A DNA stretch of 64,000 bases, from the NCBI RefSeq assembly GCF_012641745.1, contig NZ_WEHZ01000004.1, positions 1-64,000 of the forward strand. The letters run 5' to 3'. Made by a program: the position numbers and the translations under genes. Below the pieces are notes generated by a model that was not told the origin of the DNA, did no database searches, and was given only the letters and a program-made list of their open reading frames with translations. This stretch comes from Pseudoalteromonas peptidolytica. GTDB taxonomy: Bacteria; Pseudomonadota; Gammaproteobacteria; Enterobacterales; Alteromonadaceae. Positions 18,620 through 26,729 of this stretch are shown here, piece by piece (position 1 is the stretch's first letter; the number at the start of each line of letters is the position of its first letter).

Positions 18620-20353
18620 ATGAAACAACAACAAGGTTTTACACTAGTAAAGGTGATGCTGCTTGGTGGCATGGCGAGTGTTGTCGTATTTGCTTCTCTC
18701 AAGGAAGGTGTTGTACAAGAGAGATTAAGCGGTAATTTCCAAAAAGATATTAATGCCCGATTAGTAGCTGAGCAGGGGATAAGAGAATACCGCCAGCGAT
18801 TGGAGCAGTCATTAATAAATAACCCGACGAGTGTTGCTCAATTGGTTGCTGGCGTTAGTACAACAGGTGATGGTGCCATCAATGACTCGCGTTTTAATAT
18901 ATCGGTAACCACAAGTGGTAATGAGTTCAGCGTTGAAAGTTTAGGTCAACGCTATGGTGAACATGCCAATCATAGATTAGTTGCACGCTTTGAGCTACAG
19001 CCAGCCCCAAAGGCATCTATTTTTCAAAATGCGGTAACAGGCTGTAAAGGTGTTAACCTATCAGGTAGTGGCGCAGTAGACAGCTATGATTCATCAAAAG
19101 GCACTTACGAAGAAACCAAAAGCAACGATGGCGATGTGCATACTGTAGTTGGTGATGCTGATGTAGTGCTGTCTGGACATTCGCCAATTAAAGGTGATGT
19201 GCAAGCATCCGGGATAGTCTATTTAAAAGGTTCATCCCCGATCCTTGGCGATGTAAGATCGAATACTGGGGTGGATATTTCGCCTTCATCCAGTGGTATT
19301 CGAGTTGAGGGTAATGTCTATAGCCGTGGCTTTTTCAAACATAGAGGTGGAAAAATAACTGGCTATGTTCGCGCAATGGGAGATGCGCAAATGGAGTGGG
19401 GCGCTGAGATACTTAATCAGCAGGGGGATGCTTTTGACATCCAGTATGCCGGTAGTGGTCAATTTAAAGATACAGGGCTACAGCTACAAGATGGAGTGCA
19501 TTACTCGGATCCTAGGTTTAGGGTGCAAGATTTAGTGGTTGAGCCGGTAAAAGTCTATGATCCAGATTCTCCAGATTATGATCCGGCTAAGCCCAATAAA
19601 GAATGTGATCCGCTCGCTTTGCCGTTCAACATGAATAGTATTATCGATCCTAATAATCAATATACAGATTTACAGGTTGGCGCCCGACAGATCTTACACT
19701 TTAAGCCAAAGCAGGCGGTGTATGAGCGTAATGGCACTCATGTTTATGTCGCCAAAGAAAAAGCAATTTACTTATTTCAAGGCATCGATCAAAACTTAGG
19801 AGCTGCAACAGAACGCACTCAGCTAGCATTTCCATTTAAAAGTTTAAAGCTTGGTTCTGATGGTCAAATAAAGGTCTCAGGCGGTGATGTGATCTGGCTG
19901 GTTGATGGTGACATGACATTATCGGGGAACACCCAAATTTGGATCGAAAAAGGCAGCTCGCTCACTGTTTTTACTACGGGAAAAGTGTCAATTGGTGCAA
20001 GTGCAAAAGTAGTCGCAGAGCAAGAGGGGTTGACTGAGAGCGGATTACCAGTATTTAGTGTTTACTCCTCTTTTGATGAGCCAAATGGATTTGTGTTTAG
20101 CGGGGCCTCTTCTTTGTACGCTGCAATTTACTCGCCTTTGACTACTATCTTACTAAATGGCAGTGGACAATTTTATGGGACAGTTCGAGGCGCTTCAATT
20201 ACTGGTACTGGCGGCACAGGGATTCACTTTGACCAAGCACTGAAAAATGCAGGAATTGGTGTGCAGCCACCATCAGGTGGAAAGCCGAAGTTGATCTTCA
20301 AAGGCTGGCACTACAAACCGTATGAGGTTGAAGATCAAGAAGCATCAAATTGA
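18620..20353 (+). CDS. large PilX/GspK-like pseudopilin with polymer-like beta domain
   Basis: A 577-residue protein with a prepilin-like start, MKQQQG then FTLVKVMLLGGMASVVVFAS. The +5 residue is Lys, not the Glu found in the other four pilins, as in tip subunits of the GspK type, which lack Glu5. Residues ~25-130 resemble the PilX N-terminal region (LVAEQGIREYRQRLEQSL). The rest (~140-560) is Gly/Ser/Asp-rich and repetitive (LSGHSPIKGDVQASG, LKGSSPILGDVRS, IRVEGNVYSRG), suggesting a beta-helix or beta-roll. A DUF7305-type domain is possible. It may be the pilus-tip adhesin or cap. The stop codon overlaps a minimal MITE-like element. Confidence 0.7.
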   Translation: MKQQQGFTLVKVMLLGGMASVVVFASLKEGVVQERLSGNFQKDINARLVAEQGIREYRQRLEQSLINNPTSVAQLVAGVSTTGDGAINDSRFNISVTTSGNEFSVESLGQRYGEHANHRLVARFELQPAPKASIFQNAVTGCKGVNLSGSGAVDSYDSSKGTYEETKSNDGDVHTVVGDADVVLSGHSPIKGDVQASGIVYLKGSSPILGDVRSNTGVDISPSSSGIRVEGNVYSRGFFKHRGGKITGYVRAMGDAQMEWGAEILNQQGDAFDIQYAGSGQFKDTGLQLQDGVHYSDPRFRVQDLVVEPVKVYDPDSPDYDPAKPNKECDPLALPFNMNSIIDPNNQYTDLQVGARQILHFKPKQAVYERNGTHVYVAKEKAIYLFQGIDQNLGAATERTQLAFPFKSLKLGSDGQIKVSGGDVIWLVDGDMTLSGNTQIWIEKGSSLTVFTTGKVSIGASAKVVAEQEGLTESGLPVFSVYSSFDEPNGFVFSGASSLYAAIYSPLTTILLNGSGQFYGTVRGASITGTGGTGIHFDQALKNAGIGVQPPSGGKPKLIFKGWHYKPYEVEDQEASN

Positions 20354-20383
20354 TACCATTCATTCGCATAAGCAAATTGGTAT
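20353..20383. repeat. minimal MITE-like palindromic remnant (31 bp)
   Basis: ATACCATT..., then AAGCAAATTGGTAT. Only the two ends of the family seen at 6055-6263 remain. It starts on the last base of the preceding stop codon, as copy A does at thiC. Confidence 0.6.
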
Positions 20384-20457
20384 TATTTGAGTTGTTGCAC
20401 ATTTTTTTATCTTTCTTTAAACCATTTCTCATTTAGCTTGCGTCTAAACCTGTACTT

Positions 20458-20515
20458 ATACCAATTAGTCTTGATACTTGCTCAAAATAGAAAGTTTAGT
20501 TAAGCAATTTGGTAT
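20458..20515. repeat. short MITE-like element (58 bp)
   Basis: It starts ATACCAATTAGTCTTGATAC and ends TTAAGCAATTTGGTAT. The left part matches the first ~30 bp of copy A (CTTnATACTTGCTCAA). The centre of the full element is missing. Confidence 0.7.
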
Positions 20516-20611
20516 TAAAGAAAAAGCTGAAATGAGTAATTGGGCGTTGGTGGCTTTGTTTGTTTCATGTGATATGCGAAGATGAAGGTATCAACCCAAA
20601 GGAACAAACGC

Positions 20612-21163
20612 ATGATAATTAATGCCAAAGCGGCATTTTCACAAGAACAAACTGATGCGCTAGTGGCTAGATGTCAACAGGGGGATCAAGGTGCATTCCG
20701 TGAGCTATTTGAACAGCACCACCGTCGAGTTTATGCATTATGCCTGAGATTGTTAGCTGAGCCTGCTCACGCGGAAGATGCTTGTCAGGAAGTTTTTGTG
20801 CAAGTGTGGCAAAAGATTGATCAATTTAAAGGGCAATCACAATTTTCGACCTGGCTCCACAGTGTGGCGAGTAATATTGCTATCAGCTACCTTCGAAAGC
20901 AAAAAAACTGGTTTCAAAAGGTGGTGAGCTTTGAACAATCGGGGCTTGATGAACAAGGTGCTGAGCAACTTGGAGAGCTAAACGGATTGGACAAACTGAT
21001 TGTGAGATTACCTGAGCGTGCGCGATTGGTTTTTGTATTACATGCCGTTGAAGGGTATCGCCACGAGGAAATTGCCAATATGTTGAATATGGCTGTAGGT
21101 TCGAGTAAATCGCAATATCACAGAGCCAGAAATCTATTACAGGAGTGGTACAACAATGACTAA
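20612..21163 (+). CDS. ECF-type RNA polymerase sigma factor
   Basis: A 183-residue extracytoplasmic-function sigma factor. The ATG at 20612 is preferred over one at 20582 because AAAGGA lies 8 bp upstream. Region 2 has FRELFEQHHRRVYALCLRLL, EDACQEVFVQVWQKI and FSTWLHSVASNIAISYLRKQ. Region 4 has LPERARLVFVLHAVEGYRHE, EIANMLNMAVGSSKSQYHRA and ARNLL. The target promoters are unknown. It overlaps the next gene by 8 bp and is co-transcribed with a membrane protein and a DUF4097 protein, a common sigma/anti-sigma/output arrangement. Confidence 0.92.
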   Translation: MIINAKAAFSQEQTDALVARCQQGDQGAFRELFEQHHRRVYALCLRLLAEPAHAEDACQEVFVQVWQKIDQFKGQSQFSTWLHSVASNIAISYLRKQKNWFQKVVSFEQSGLDEQGAEQLGELNGLDKLIVRLPERARLVFVLHAVEGYRHEEIANMLNMAVGSSKSQYHRARNLLQEWYNND

Positions 21164-21635
21164 ACCATCATTTGATGAATTTATGCATACCGCACTGAAT
21201 GATGAGCAGTCGCAGCCAGCACCGCAGCGCGATTTATGGCAAGGTGTTGAGCGCGCGATTAATCAAGCGCAGCCTGTGCAGTCGCCAAAACAAAGTAATT
21301 GGCAAAAGCTTTCTGGTATTGCCGCTTGCACTTTTGCGGGTCTTCTTGCTTGGCAAGTAATAATGAGTCAACCAAAGCAGGATTCATTGGCAAATATCAG
21401 TGCTTTTTTTGAGCAGCAAAAACAATCTTTGCTTGTGCAGTATGAGACGCAACCAGCCCTAACCTCAGATTGGCAAACTCAGTTGCAAGAACTTGAACAA
21501 GCTGAGCTGGCTGTAAAGCTTGCGTTAAAGCAAGACCCTGAAAACGCTGCATTACTAAATATGCTTGCTCAGGTTTATCAACAGCAACTCGATTTAATTA
21601 ATAAGGTTCATGAACCTCGTTGGCAACAAATTTAG
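21156..21635 (+). CDS. single-pass membrane protein, probable anti-sigma factor
   Basis: A 159-residue protein with a hydrophilic amino part (~1-50, EFMHTALNDEQSQPAPQRDL), one transmembrane segment (~52-68, LSGIAACTFAGLLAWQVIM), then a coiled-coil-like, Gln-rich periplasmic part (LQELEQAELAVKLALKQDPE and NAALLNMLAQVYQQQL). The topology and 8-bp overlap with the sigma gene support an anti-sigma role. No zinc-binding HxxxCxxC motif is present, so it would be a non-ZAS type. Family not recognised. Confidence 0.65.
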   Translation: MTKPSFDEFMHTALNDEQSQPAPQRDLWQGVERAINQAQPVQSPKQSNWQKLSGIAACTFAGLLAWQVIMSQPKQDSLANISAFFEQQKQSLLVQYETQPALTSDWQTQLQELEQAELAVKLALKQDPENAALLNMLAQVYQQQLDLINKVHEPRWQQI

Positions 21636-21645
21636 GAGAACTAAA

Positions 21646-22584
21646 ATGAAAGCATTAATTTTTGGCCTTGCAGCACTGCCAACATTAGTATTGGCTGGAG
21701 AATCTATCGATAAAGAACTGTCCATCCCTGCTAACGGCAAAGTTATTATTGAGAACCAACGTGGTGATGTCATCATTAAAACATGGGATAAAAACCTGTT
21801 TAAGGTGAGCGGCAAGCTTGATGATAAGGCCGAAGGCTATAAGTTAGAGACCTCGGGTGAGATCACAGAGTTTATCGTAGAAATGCCAAAACGCTACAAT
21901 AGCTGGGGAACAGGTGGTGGCTCGAATTTAACGATTTATATGCCGAGTACCAGCGAGCTTGATTTTGAAGGTGTTATTGTTGATGTCGAAGCGGCGGAGT
22001 TAACCGCAGGAGCCAGTATCAAAACAGTGAACGGTAATATCAAAGTCAATAAGATCAGCGGCAAGATCTCACTAGAAACTGTAAATGGCGACATAGATAG
22101 CCAAGAGTTAAATGGTAATATTCAGTTTGAAACAGTAAATGGTGATATTGAGGATGTAGCTTCCAATGGGAAACTGCGATTTAACGCCGTGAACGGTGAA
22201 ATTAAAACGCAAACTACAGCAACGGAGTTACGTCTAGAAAACGTAAATGGTGAAGTTGAGCTAAAAATGGCGGAGCTGAAAGATTTACGTTTATCGACCG
22301 TAAATGGTGAGATTGAACTCTACACCAACAAGCTTTTAGATAATGCGGCAATTAACATGGAGAGTGTGAGCGGAGACATTGCACTATATTTCCCGAGTGA
22401 TGTGTCAGCTCGATTTGAAATAAATGCTCATTCAGGTGGACGCATAACCAACGAATTAAGCGATGATGAGACAAAAAAAGCCAAATATGGCCCAGCCAGC
22501 TCTCTTGAGTTTGTATTAAACGGTGGTAATGCTGATGTTGAAATCGACACTGTCAGTGGCAATATTGAATTAAAACGAAAATAA
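21646..22584 (+). CDS. DUF4097-family repeat protein, secreted
   Basis: A 312-residue exported protein. The ATG at 21646 is chosen because AGGAG lies ~8 bp before it and it opens onto a signal peptide (MKALIFGLAALPTLVLA, then GES). The body is a right-handed beta-solenoid-like array with at least eight short repeats around (T/N)VNG(D/E/N)(I/V): KTVNGNI, ETVNGDI (twice), NAVNGEI, ENVNGEV, STVNGEI, ESVSGDI, DTVSGNI. This is typical of DUF4097 proteins. Function is unknown. It is the last gene after the ECF sigma factor and may be its product or part of its signalling loop. Confidence 0.8.
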   Translation: MKALIFGLAALPTLVLAGESIDKELSIPANGKVIIENQRGDVIIKTWDKNLFKVSGKLDDKAEGYKLETSGEITEFIVEMPKRYNSWGTGGGSNLTIYMPSTSELDFEGVIVDVEAAELTAGASIKTVNGNIKVNKISGKISLETVNGDIDSQELNGNIQFETVNGDIEDVASNGKLRFNAVNGEIKTQTTATELRLENVNGEVELKMAELKDLRLSTVNGEIELYTNKLLDNAAINMESVSGDIALYFPSDVSARFEINAHSGGRITNELSDDETKKAKYGPASSLEFVLNGGNADVEIDTVSGNIELKRK

Positions 22585-22606
22585 TCACGCATGATGGATA
22601 CAAGCA

Positions 22607-22652
22607 CCACAAAAGGCCAGAGTTTAACTAAACTCTGGCCTTTTGTGGTTTG
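22607..22652. terminator. terminator after the DUF4097 gene
   Basis: A perfect 20-bp inverted repeat, CCACAAAAGGCCAGAGTTTA with its complement, loop AC, followed by TTTG. A strong hairpin with a weak U-tract, between the sigma-factor unit and the dnaB promoter. Confidence 0.8.
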
Positions 22653-22677
22653 CACTTGTAAGTAGACCAGATACAAT
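22650..22677 (+). promoter_or_regulatory. dnaB promoter
   Basis: TTGCAC (22650-22655), a 16-bp spacer, then TACAAT (22672-22677), 30 bp ahead of the dnaB start codon. Confidence 0.5.
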
Positions 22678-22707
22678 AGAGGGCCTTCTCTTTTTCAATG
22701 TTGTGAT

Positions 22708-24087
22708 ATGGCTAAATCAGATCTACAAGTCGATACCTTAAAAGTTCCTCCGCACTCAATTGAAGCCGAGCAGTCCGTGTTGGGCGGTTTGATGCTCGAT
22801 AATGAAGCGTTTGACCGTGTTGCGGAATTGGTGGTTTCCCATGACTTTTATACCAGAACCCACAAACTGATTTTTGAGGCTATGGAGAAGTTGGTAGAGT
22901 TAGGTCAACCTATCGATTTAATCACGATTTCTGAAAACCTTGAGAAAAACAACCAGCTAGAAACCATAGGTGGTTTTTCTTATCTTGCTGAAATTGCAAA
23001 AAATACCCCCAGTGCAGCAAATATCGACGCCTACGCGAGTATCGTACGTGAACGTGCGGTAGTACGTGAAATGATAGGGGTAGCCAATGAAATCGCAGAG
23101 GCTGGTTTCAACCCTGAAGGACGTGACAGTCACGAGCTCTTAGATTTAGCAGAAAGCAAGGTGTTCAAGATTGCTGAGCAGCGCACCAAGAGCACTGAGG
23201 GACCACAAAGCATTCATAACATCTTAGAAAAAACTGTAGATAAAATTGAAGAGCTATACCAGTCTCCTCAAGACGGTGTTACAGGAGTGAGTACTGGATA
23301 TGGTGATCTGGATAAGATGACTGCGGGTATGCAGCCTTCAGATCTTATTATCGTTGCCGCGCGTCCATCGATGGGTAAAACCACATTTGCGATGAACCTC
23401 GCTGAACATGCTGCGATGACGCAGGATAAACCTGTACTGATCTACTCGCTAGAGATGCCCTCAGAACAAATCATGATGAGGATGCTTGCTTCTTTAGGTC
23501 GTATCAACCAAACCAAAGTACGTACAGGGCAATTAGATGATGATGATTGGGCTCGTCTATCATCAACCATGGGGCTGCTAATGGAAAAGGGCAAGATGTA
23601 TATTGATGATGCGTCGGGTCTTACCCCCACGGATGTACGCTCAAGAGCAAGACGTATTGCCCGCGATCATGGTGGGATCAGTATGATCATGGTGGATTAT
23701 CTCCAGCTTATGCGCGTGCCTAGCTTATCTGACAATCGTACACTTGAAATTGCAGAGATCTCTCGTTCACTAAAAGCCCTTGCCAAAGAACTCCAGTGCC
23801 CAGTTATTGCGCTCTCTCAGCTTAACCGTACACTAGAACAGCGTGCTGACAAGCGCCCTGTAAACTCTGACCTCCGTGAATCTGGCTCCATCGAGCAGGA
23901 TGCCGACTTAATCATGTTTATTTATCGCGATGAGGTTTACAACGACGATAGTCCCGACAAGGGAACCGCGGAGATCATTATAGGTAAGCAGCGTAACGGT
24001 CCAATTGGTAAGGTTAGGTTAACTTTCCAAGGTCAATACTCTCGATTTGATAACTATGCAGGCCCTGCAATAGACGACGAATATTAA
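22708..24087 (+). CDS. dnaB: replicative DNA helicase DnaB
   Basis: A 459-residue hexameric 5'-3' helicase. The amino domain (~10-110) contains PPHSIEAEQSVLGGLMLDNE. The RecA-like core has Walker A ARPSMGKTTFAMNLAEHA near 217, Walker B MIMVDYLQLMR, and VIALSQLNR and DLRESGSIEQDADLI further on. Length is standard and no intein is inserted. It is followed by alr after 19 bp, an arrangement shared with many gammaproteobacteria. Confidence 0.98.
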   Translation: MAKSDLQVDTLKVPPHSIEAEQSVLGGLMLDNEAFDRVAELVVSHDFYTRTHKLIFEAMEKLVELGQPIDLITISENLEKNNQLETIGGFSYLAEIAKNTPSAANIDAYASIVRERAVVREMIGVANEIAEAGFNPEGRDSHELLDLAESKVFKIAEQRTKSTEGPQSIHNILEKTVDKIEELYQSPQDGVTGVSTGYGDLDKMTAGMQPSDLIIVAARPSMGKTTFAMNLAEHAAMTQDKPVLIYSLEMPSEQIMMRMLASLGRINQTKVRTGQLDDDDWARLSSTMGLLMEKGKMYIDDASGLTPTDVRSRARRIARDHGGISMIMVDYLQLMRVPSLSDNRTLEIAEISRSLKALAKELQCPVIALSQLNRTLEQRADKRPVNSDLRESGSIEQDADLIMFIYRDEVYNDDSPDKGTAEIIIGKQRNGPIGKVRLTFQGQYSRFDNYAGPAIDDEY

Positions 24088-24106
24088 TCTTCAATTGAGT
24101 AGTAAT

Positions 24107-25186
24107 ATGCGATTAGCAAGTGCTGAGATAAATTTAACCGCGCTAAAAGAGAACTTGAAGTTAACACAACAGTTAGCACCAAACAGTAAAGTCATGGCTG
24201 TACTTAAAGCCAATGCTTATGGACATGGACTTGTTAAAATAGCACAGCACCTCCAAGATGCAGATGCCTTTGCTGTGGCTAGAGTGGACGAGGCGTTAGC
24301 ACTGAGAACGGGTGGGATCACAAAGCCAATTGTGCTGTTAGAGGGTTTTTTTGATCCCTCAGATTTACCTATTTTACTAGCCAATAACTTGCAAACCATT
24401 GTTCATGACATTTCTCAGCTCGAAGCCATTGAGCAGGCAAACCTAGATGCACCGCTTACGGTCTGGCTAAAAATCGATACTGGCATGCACCGCTTAGGGG
24501 TGGAGCCAGAAGAGTTTGAACACTTTTACTCTCGTCTTAAACGCTCTAAAAATGTGGCCGAACAAATCCATCTCATGACGCATTTTGCCTGTGCTGATGA
24601 TACAAAAGATAGTAAAACACAAGAGCAGCAAACGCTGTTTGATACGTTAGTGTCTGGTAACAGCGCGCCACTATGCTTGGCAAACTCAGCTGGTATAATT
24701 GGTTGGCCCAGCTCTCACGGGAACTGGATCCGTCCAGGACTTATGCTTTATGGCGTATCTCCGATGCTAGATTGCGTTGGTAACCAACATGGTTTACAAC
24801 CCGTGATGCGATTGACCACCAAAGTTATCGCGATTAAGCGCGTTAAAGCCCATCAGGCAGTAGGCTACGGTGGACGTTGGCAAAGTGAGCAGGATACCTA
24901 CCTTGCAGTAATAGGAATGGGCTACGGAGATGGTTATCCTCGTCATGCAAAGCAAGGTACACCTGTGGTGATCAGAAATAAACGTTACGGTATTGTCGGC
25001 TCTGTATCTATGGATATGATCAGTGTGAATATCGGTAACAACTTAGATGATATTGCTGTCGGGGATGAAGTCGAGATGTGGGGGCCTCACTTACCGGTGG
25101 AAGAAATTGCACAATGTGCGGATACTATCGCTTATGAATTACTCTGTAATGTCACGCCCAGAGTCAGTTATGAATATATCACCTAA
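24107..25186 (+). CDS. alr: alanine racemase
   Basis: A 359-residue PLP enzyme making D-alanine for peptidoglycan. Lys34 in VLKANAYGHG binds PLP. The catalytic Tyr lies in VGYGGRW, and GMGYGDGYPR and GSVSMDMISV are family blocks. The ATG at 24107 is preferred to the TTG at 24095 because it aligns with the usual amino terminus (MRLASAEINLTAL). The D-Ala role is housekeeping. The NRPS further right has its own epimerase domain. Confidence 0.96.
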   Translation: MRLASAEINLTALKENLKLTQQLAPNSKVMAVLKANAYGHGLVKIAQHLQDADAFAVARVDEALALRTGGITKPIVLLEGFFDPSDLPILLANNLQTIVHDISQLEAIEQANLDAPLTVWLKIDTGMHRLGVEPEEFEHFYSRLKRSKNVAEQIHLMTHFACADDTKDSKTQEQQTLFDTLVSGNSAPLCLANSAGIIGWPSSHGNWIRPGLMLYGVSPMLDCVGNQHGLQPVMRLTTKVIAIKRVKAHQAVGYGGRWQSEQDTYLAVIGMGYGDGYPRHAKQGTPVVIRNKRYGIVGSVSMDMISVNIGNNLDDIAVGDEVEMWGPHLPVEEIAQCADTIAYELLCNVTPRVSYEYIT

Positions 25187-25202
25187 GCGATATTGAAGAG
25201 TA

Positions 25203-25229
25203 GGAGTTAAACTGGGTTTTAACTCCTTT
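25203..25229. terminator. hairpin between converging alr and yjbQ
   Basis: AGGAGTTAAA pairs with TTTTAACTCCT around ACTGGG, followed by TT. It lies 17 bp after alr and overlaps the 3' end of yjbQ. Confidence 0.6.
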
Positions 25230-25647
25230 GCCCCTGTAATGTCGCTACGATGCGTCTTGCACCACCGTAGTCGCGATGTTCCCCTAAATAGATACCCTGC
25301 CAAGTACCTAACCGCAAACAACCTTGATAAATTGGGAGCGTCACTTCGCAACCTAAGGTACTCGACTTAATATGTGCCGGCATGTCGTCATCACCTTCGT
25401 AGTCATGGCGATAATAACTCTGTTTCTGCGGTACAAAGTGATTAAAGTGGCTCTCCATGTCCATACGCACTGTAGGATCTGCATTTTCGTTCACCGTCAG
25501 GCTGGCTGAGGTATGCTGAATAAATAGATGCAGCAACCCCACCTCATAATGATGTAATTCTGGTAGCTGGCTGATGATTTCATCATCAATTAAATGGAAG
25601 CCTCGATTACGAGGCTTTAGAGTTATTTGTTTTTGGATCCAACTCAT
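25219..25647 (-). CDS. yjbQ: YjbQ family protein (UPF0047)
   Basis: A 142-residue protein of the YjbQ family. Conserved text: [20 protein letters not shown] (~39-58), [18 protein letters not shown] (~84-101), and [20 protein letters not shown] near the end. The His/Glu/Asp pattern suggests metal binding. Weak thiamine-phosphate synthase activity has been reported for some members of the family. Whether that applies here is unknown, though a complete thi operon is present. It is followed on the same strand by no close partner; cheX lies upstream, 22 bp away. Confidence 0.9.
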   Translation of the reverse strand: MSWIQKQITLKPRNRGFHLIDDEIISQLPELHHYEVGLLHLFIQHTSASLTVNENADPTVRMDMESHFNHFVPQKQSYYRHDYEGDDDMPAHIKSSTLGCEVTLPIYQGCLRLGTWQGIYLGEHRDYGGARRIVATLQGQRS

Positions 25648-25669
25648 AGACTACAGAAACATCTTTTCG

Positions 25670-26143
25670 TCACTGAGCGAGCTTATCGAAGCTGACTTCA
25701 ATATTGGCATTCCCATCAGCAGAGGTAAAAGGCATAATGAGTTTAGGGCCATCACACTTATGGGTGATAGTATGCCCTGCACCAGAAACAACAATAGGGG
25801 TTGCCATATCAAACTCATAACCCTTTTCGCCAAGTAAATTTTTGGCACCGCCTGTAACCATATTGGTGATTTCGCCAACCATATCAGTGACGTCTTCGTT
25901 TATTGAATCAGGTCGTTCACCAAGCATCCGCTCCATAATAGTCAATGCTAGGTTTTCTTCAAATGTGATGGAAAATGAGCCTTTTGTTTGTGGGCCAACC
26001 ATACCAATTACACCCGAGACATCACCCTGTGCTACCTCATCTTTTTTGACTTTTGGCTTACCAGGGGTTAGCTCAGTTTGTGCCATAGTAGCTAATACAT
26101 TGATAAGAGATGATAAAAAGGGGTTGATGAATTCTACATTCAT
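25670..26143 (-). CDS. cheX: CheX-type chemotaxis protein phosphatase
   Basis: A 157-residue protein of the CheC/CheX/FliY phosphatase group. It starts MNVEFINPFLSSLINVLATM, and the active-site-like helix is EDVTDMVGEITNMVTGGAKN (~85-104) with the E-x-x-N pair. CheX proteins dephosphorylate CheY-P. No chemotaxis genes are nearby, so the partner is elsewhere. It may be transcribed with yjbQ. Confidence 0.85.
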   Translation of the reverse strand: MNVEFINPFLSSLINVLATMAQTELTPGKPKVKKDEVAQGDVSGVIGMVGPQTKGSFSITFEENLALTIMERMLGERPDSINEDVTDMVGEITNMVTGGAKNLLGEKGYEFDMATPIVVSGAGHTITHKCDGPKLIMPFTSADGNANIEVSFDKLAQ

Positions 26144-26222
26144 ATGGATTTTCCCTTACGCATTTTAAATAAATTTGTGTTGCTGTTTTTATTAAGTGTA
26201 GTGTTTTTTTACTCCACTGCAC

Positions 26223-26657
26223 TTAATCTTTACAATTTTCGCAACGGCCATGAGCTTCTATGGTCTGCTCGGTGACTATAAACCCCGTTTCAGCTGCTAG
26301 GTTGTTTAGTTCATGAGAAATCGTATTAGAGTGTAACTCTTGAACGTTTCCACAGCTGTCACAGATCAGTAATTGCACGGGGTGCATATGGTCGAAATGA
26401 TGGCAAAGCATAAACGCATTGGTACTTTCGATTTTATGGATAAAGCCCAACTCAGAAAGGAAATCCAGTGCGCGATAGACGGTTGCAGGCTTTGCTGCGG
26501 GCTCTGTCAGCTTTAGCTCTTCAAGGAGATCATAAGCACCTACACCACCTTGCTTTGAGGCTAGTAGTCGAAACACTTTCTCTCTAATTGGGGTAAAACG
26601 TGCACCACGGTTATCACATACTTGCTTGGCTTTGCTAACTAGTAACTCTATATTCAT
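26223..26657 (-). CDS. zur: Fur-family regulator, Zur-like
   Basis: A 144-residue Fur-family repressor. The winged-helix part has FTPIREKVFRLLASKQGGVG, YDLLEEL and KPATVYRALDFLSELGFIHK. The dimerisation and metal part has CHHFDHMHPVQLLICDSCGN, with a second zinc pair CENCKD at the carboxy end. Both CxxC pairs and the GGVGAYDLLEEL text favour Zur over Fur. It would repress zinc-uptake genes when zinc is sufficient. No obvious zinc-uptake gene is in the window. Confidence 0.82.
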   Translation of the reverse strand: MNIELLVSKAKQVCDNRGARFTPIREKVFRLLASKQGGVGAYDLLEELKLTEPAAKPATVYRALDFLSELGFIHKIESTNAFMLCHHFDHMHPVQLLICDSCGNVQELHSNTISHELNNLAAETGFIVTEQTIEAHGRCENCKD

Positions 26658-26729
26658 GATTTCAAATCCTTACACTGCCTTGCAATACTAACATATTATT
26701 TTTATTAGTCTTGTCTTTGCCCTGATAAA

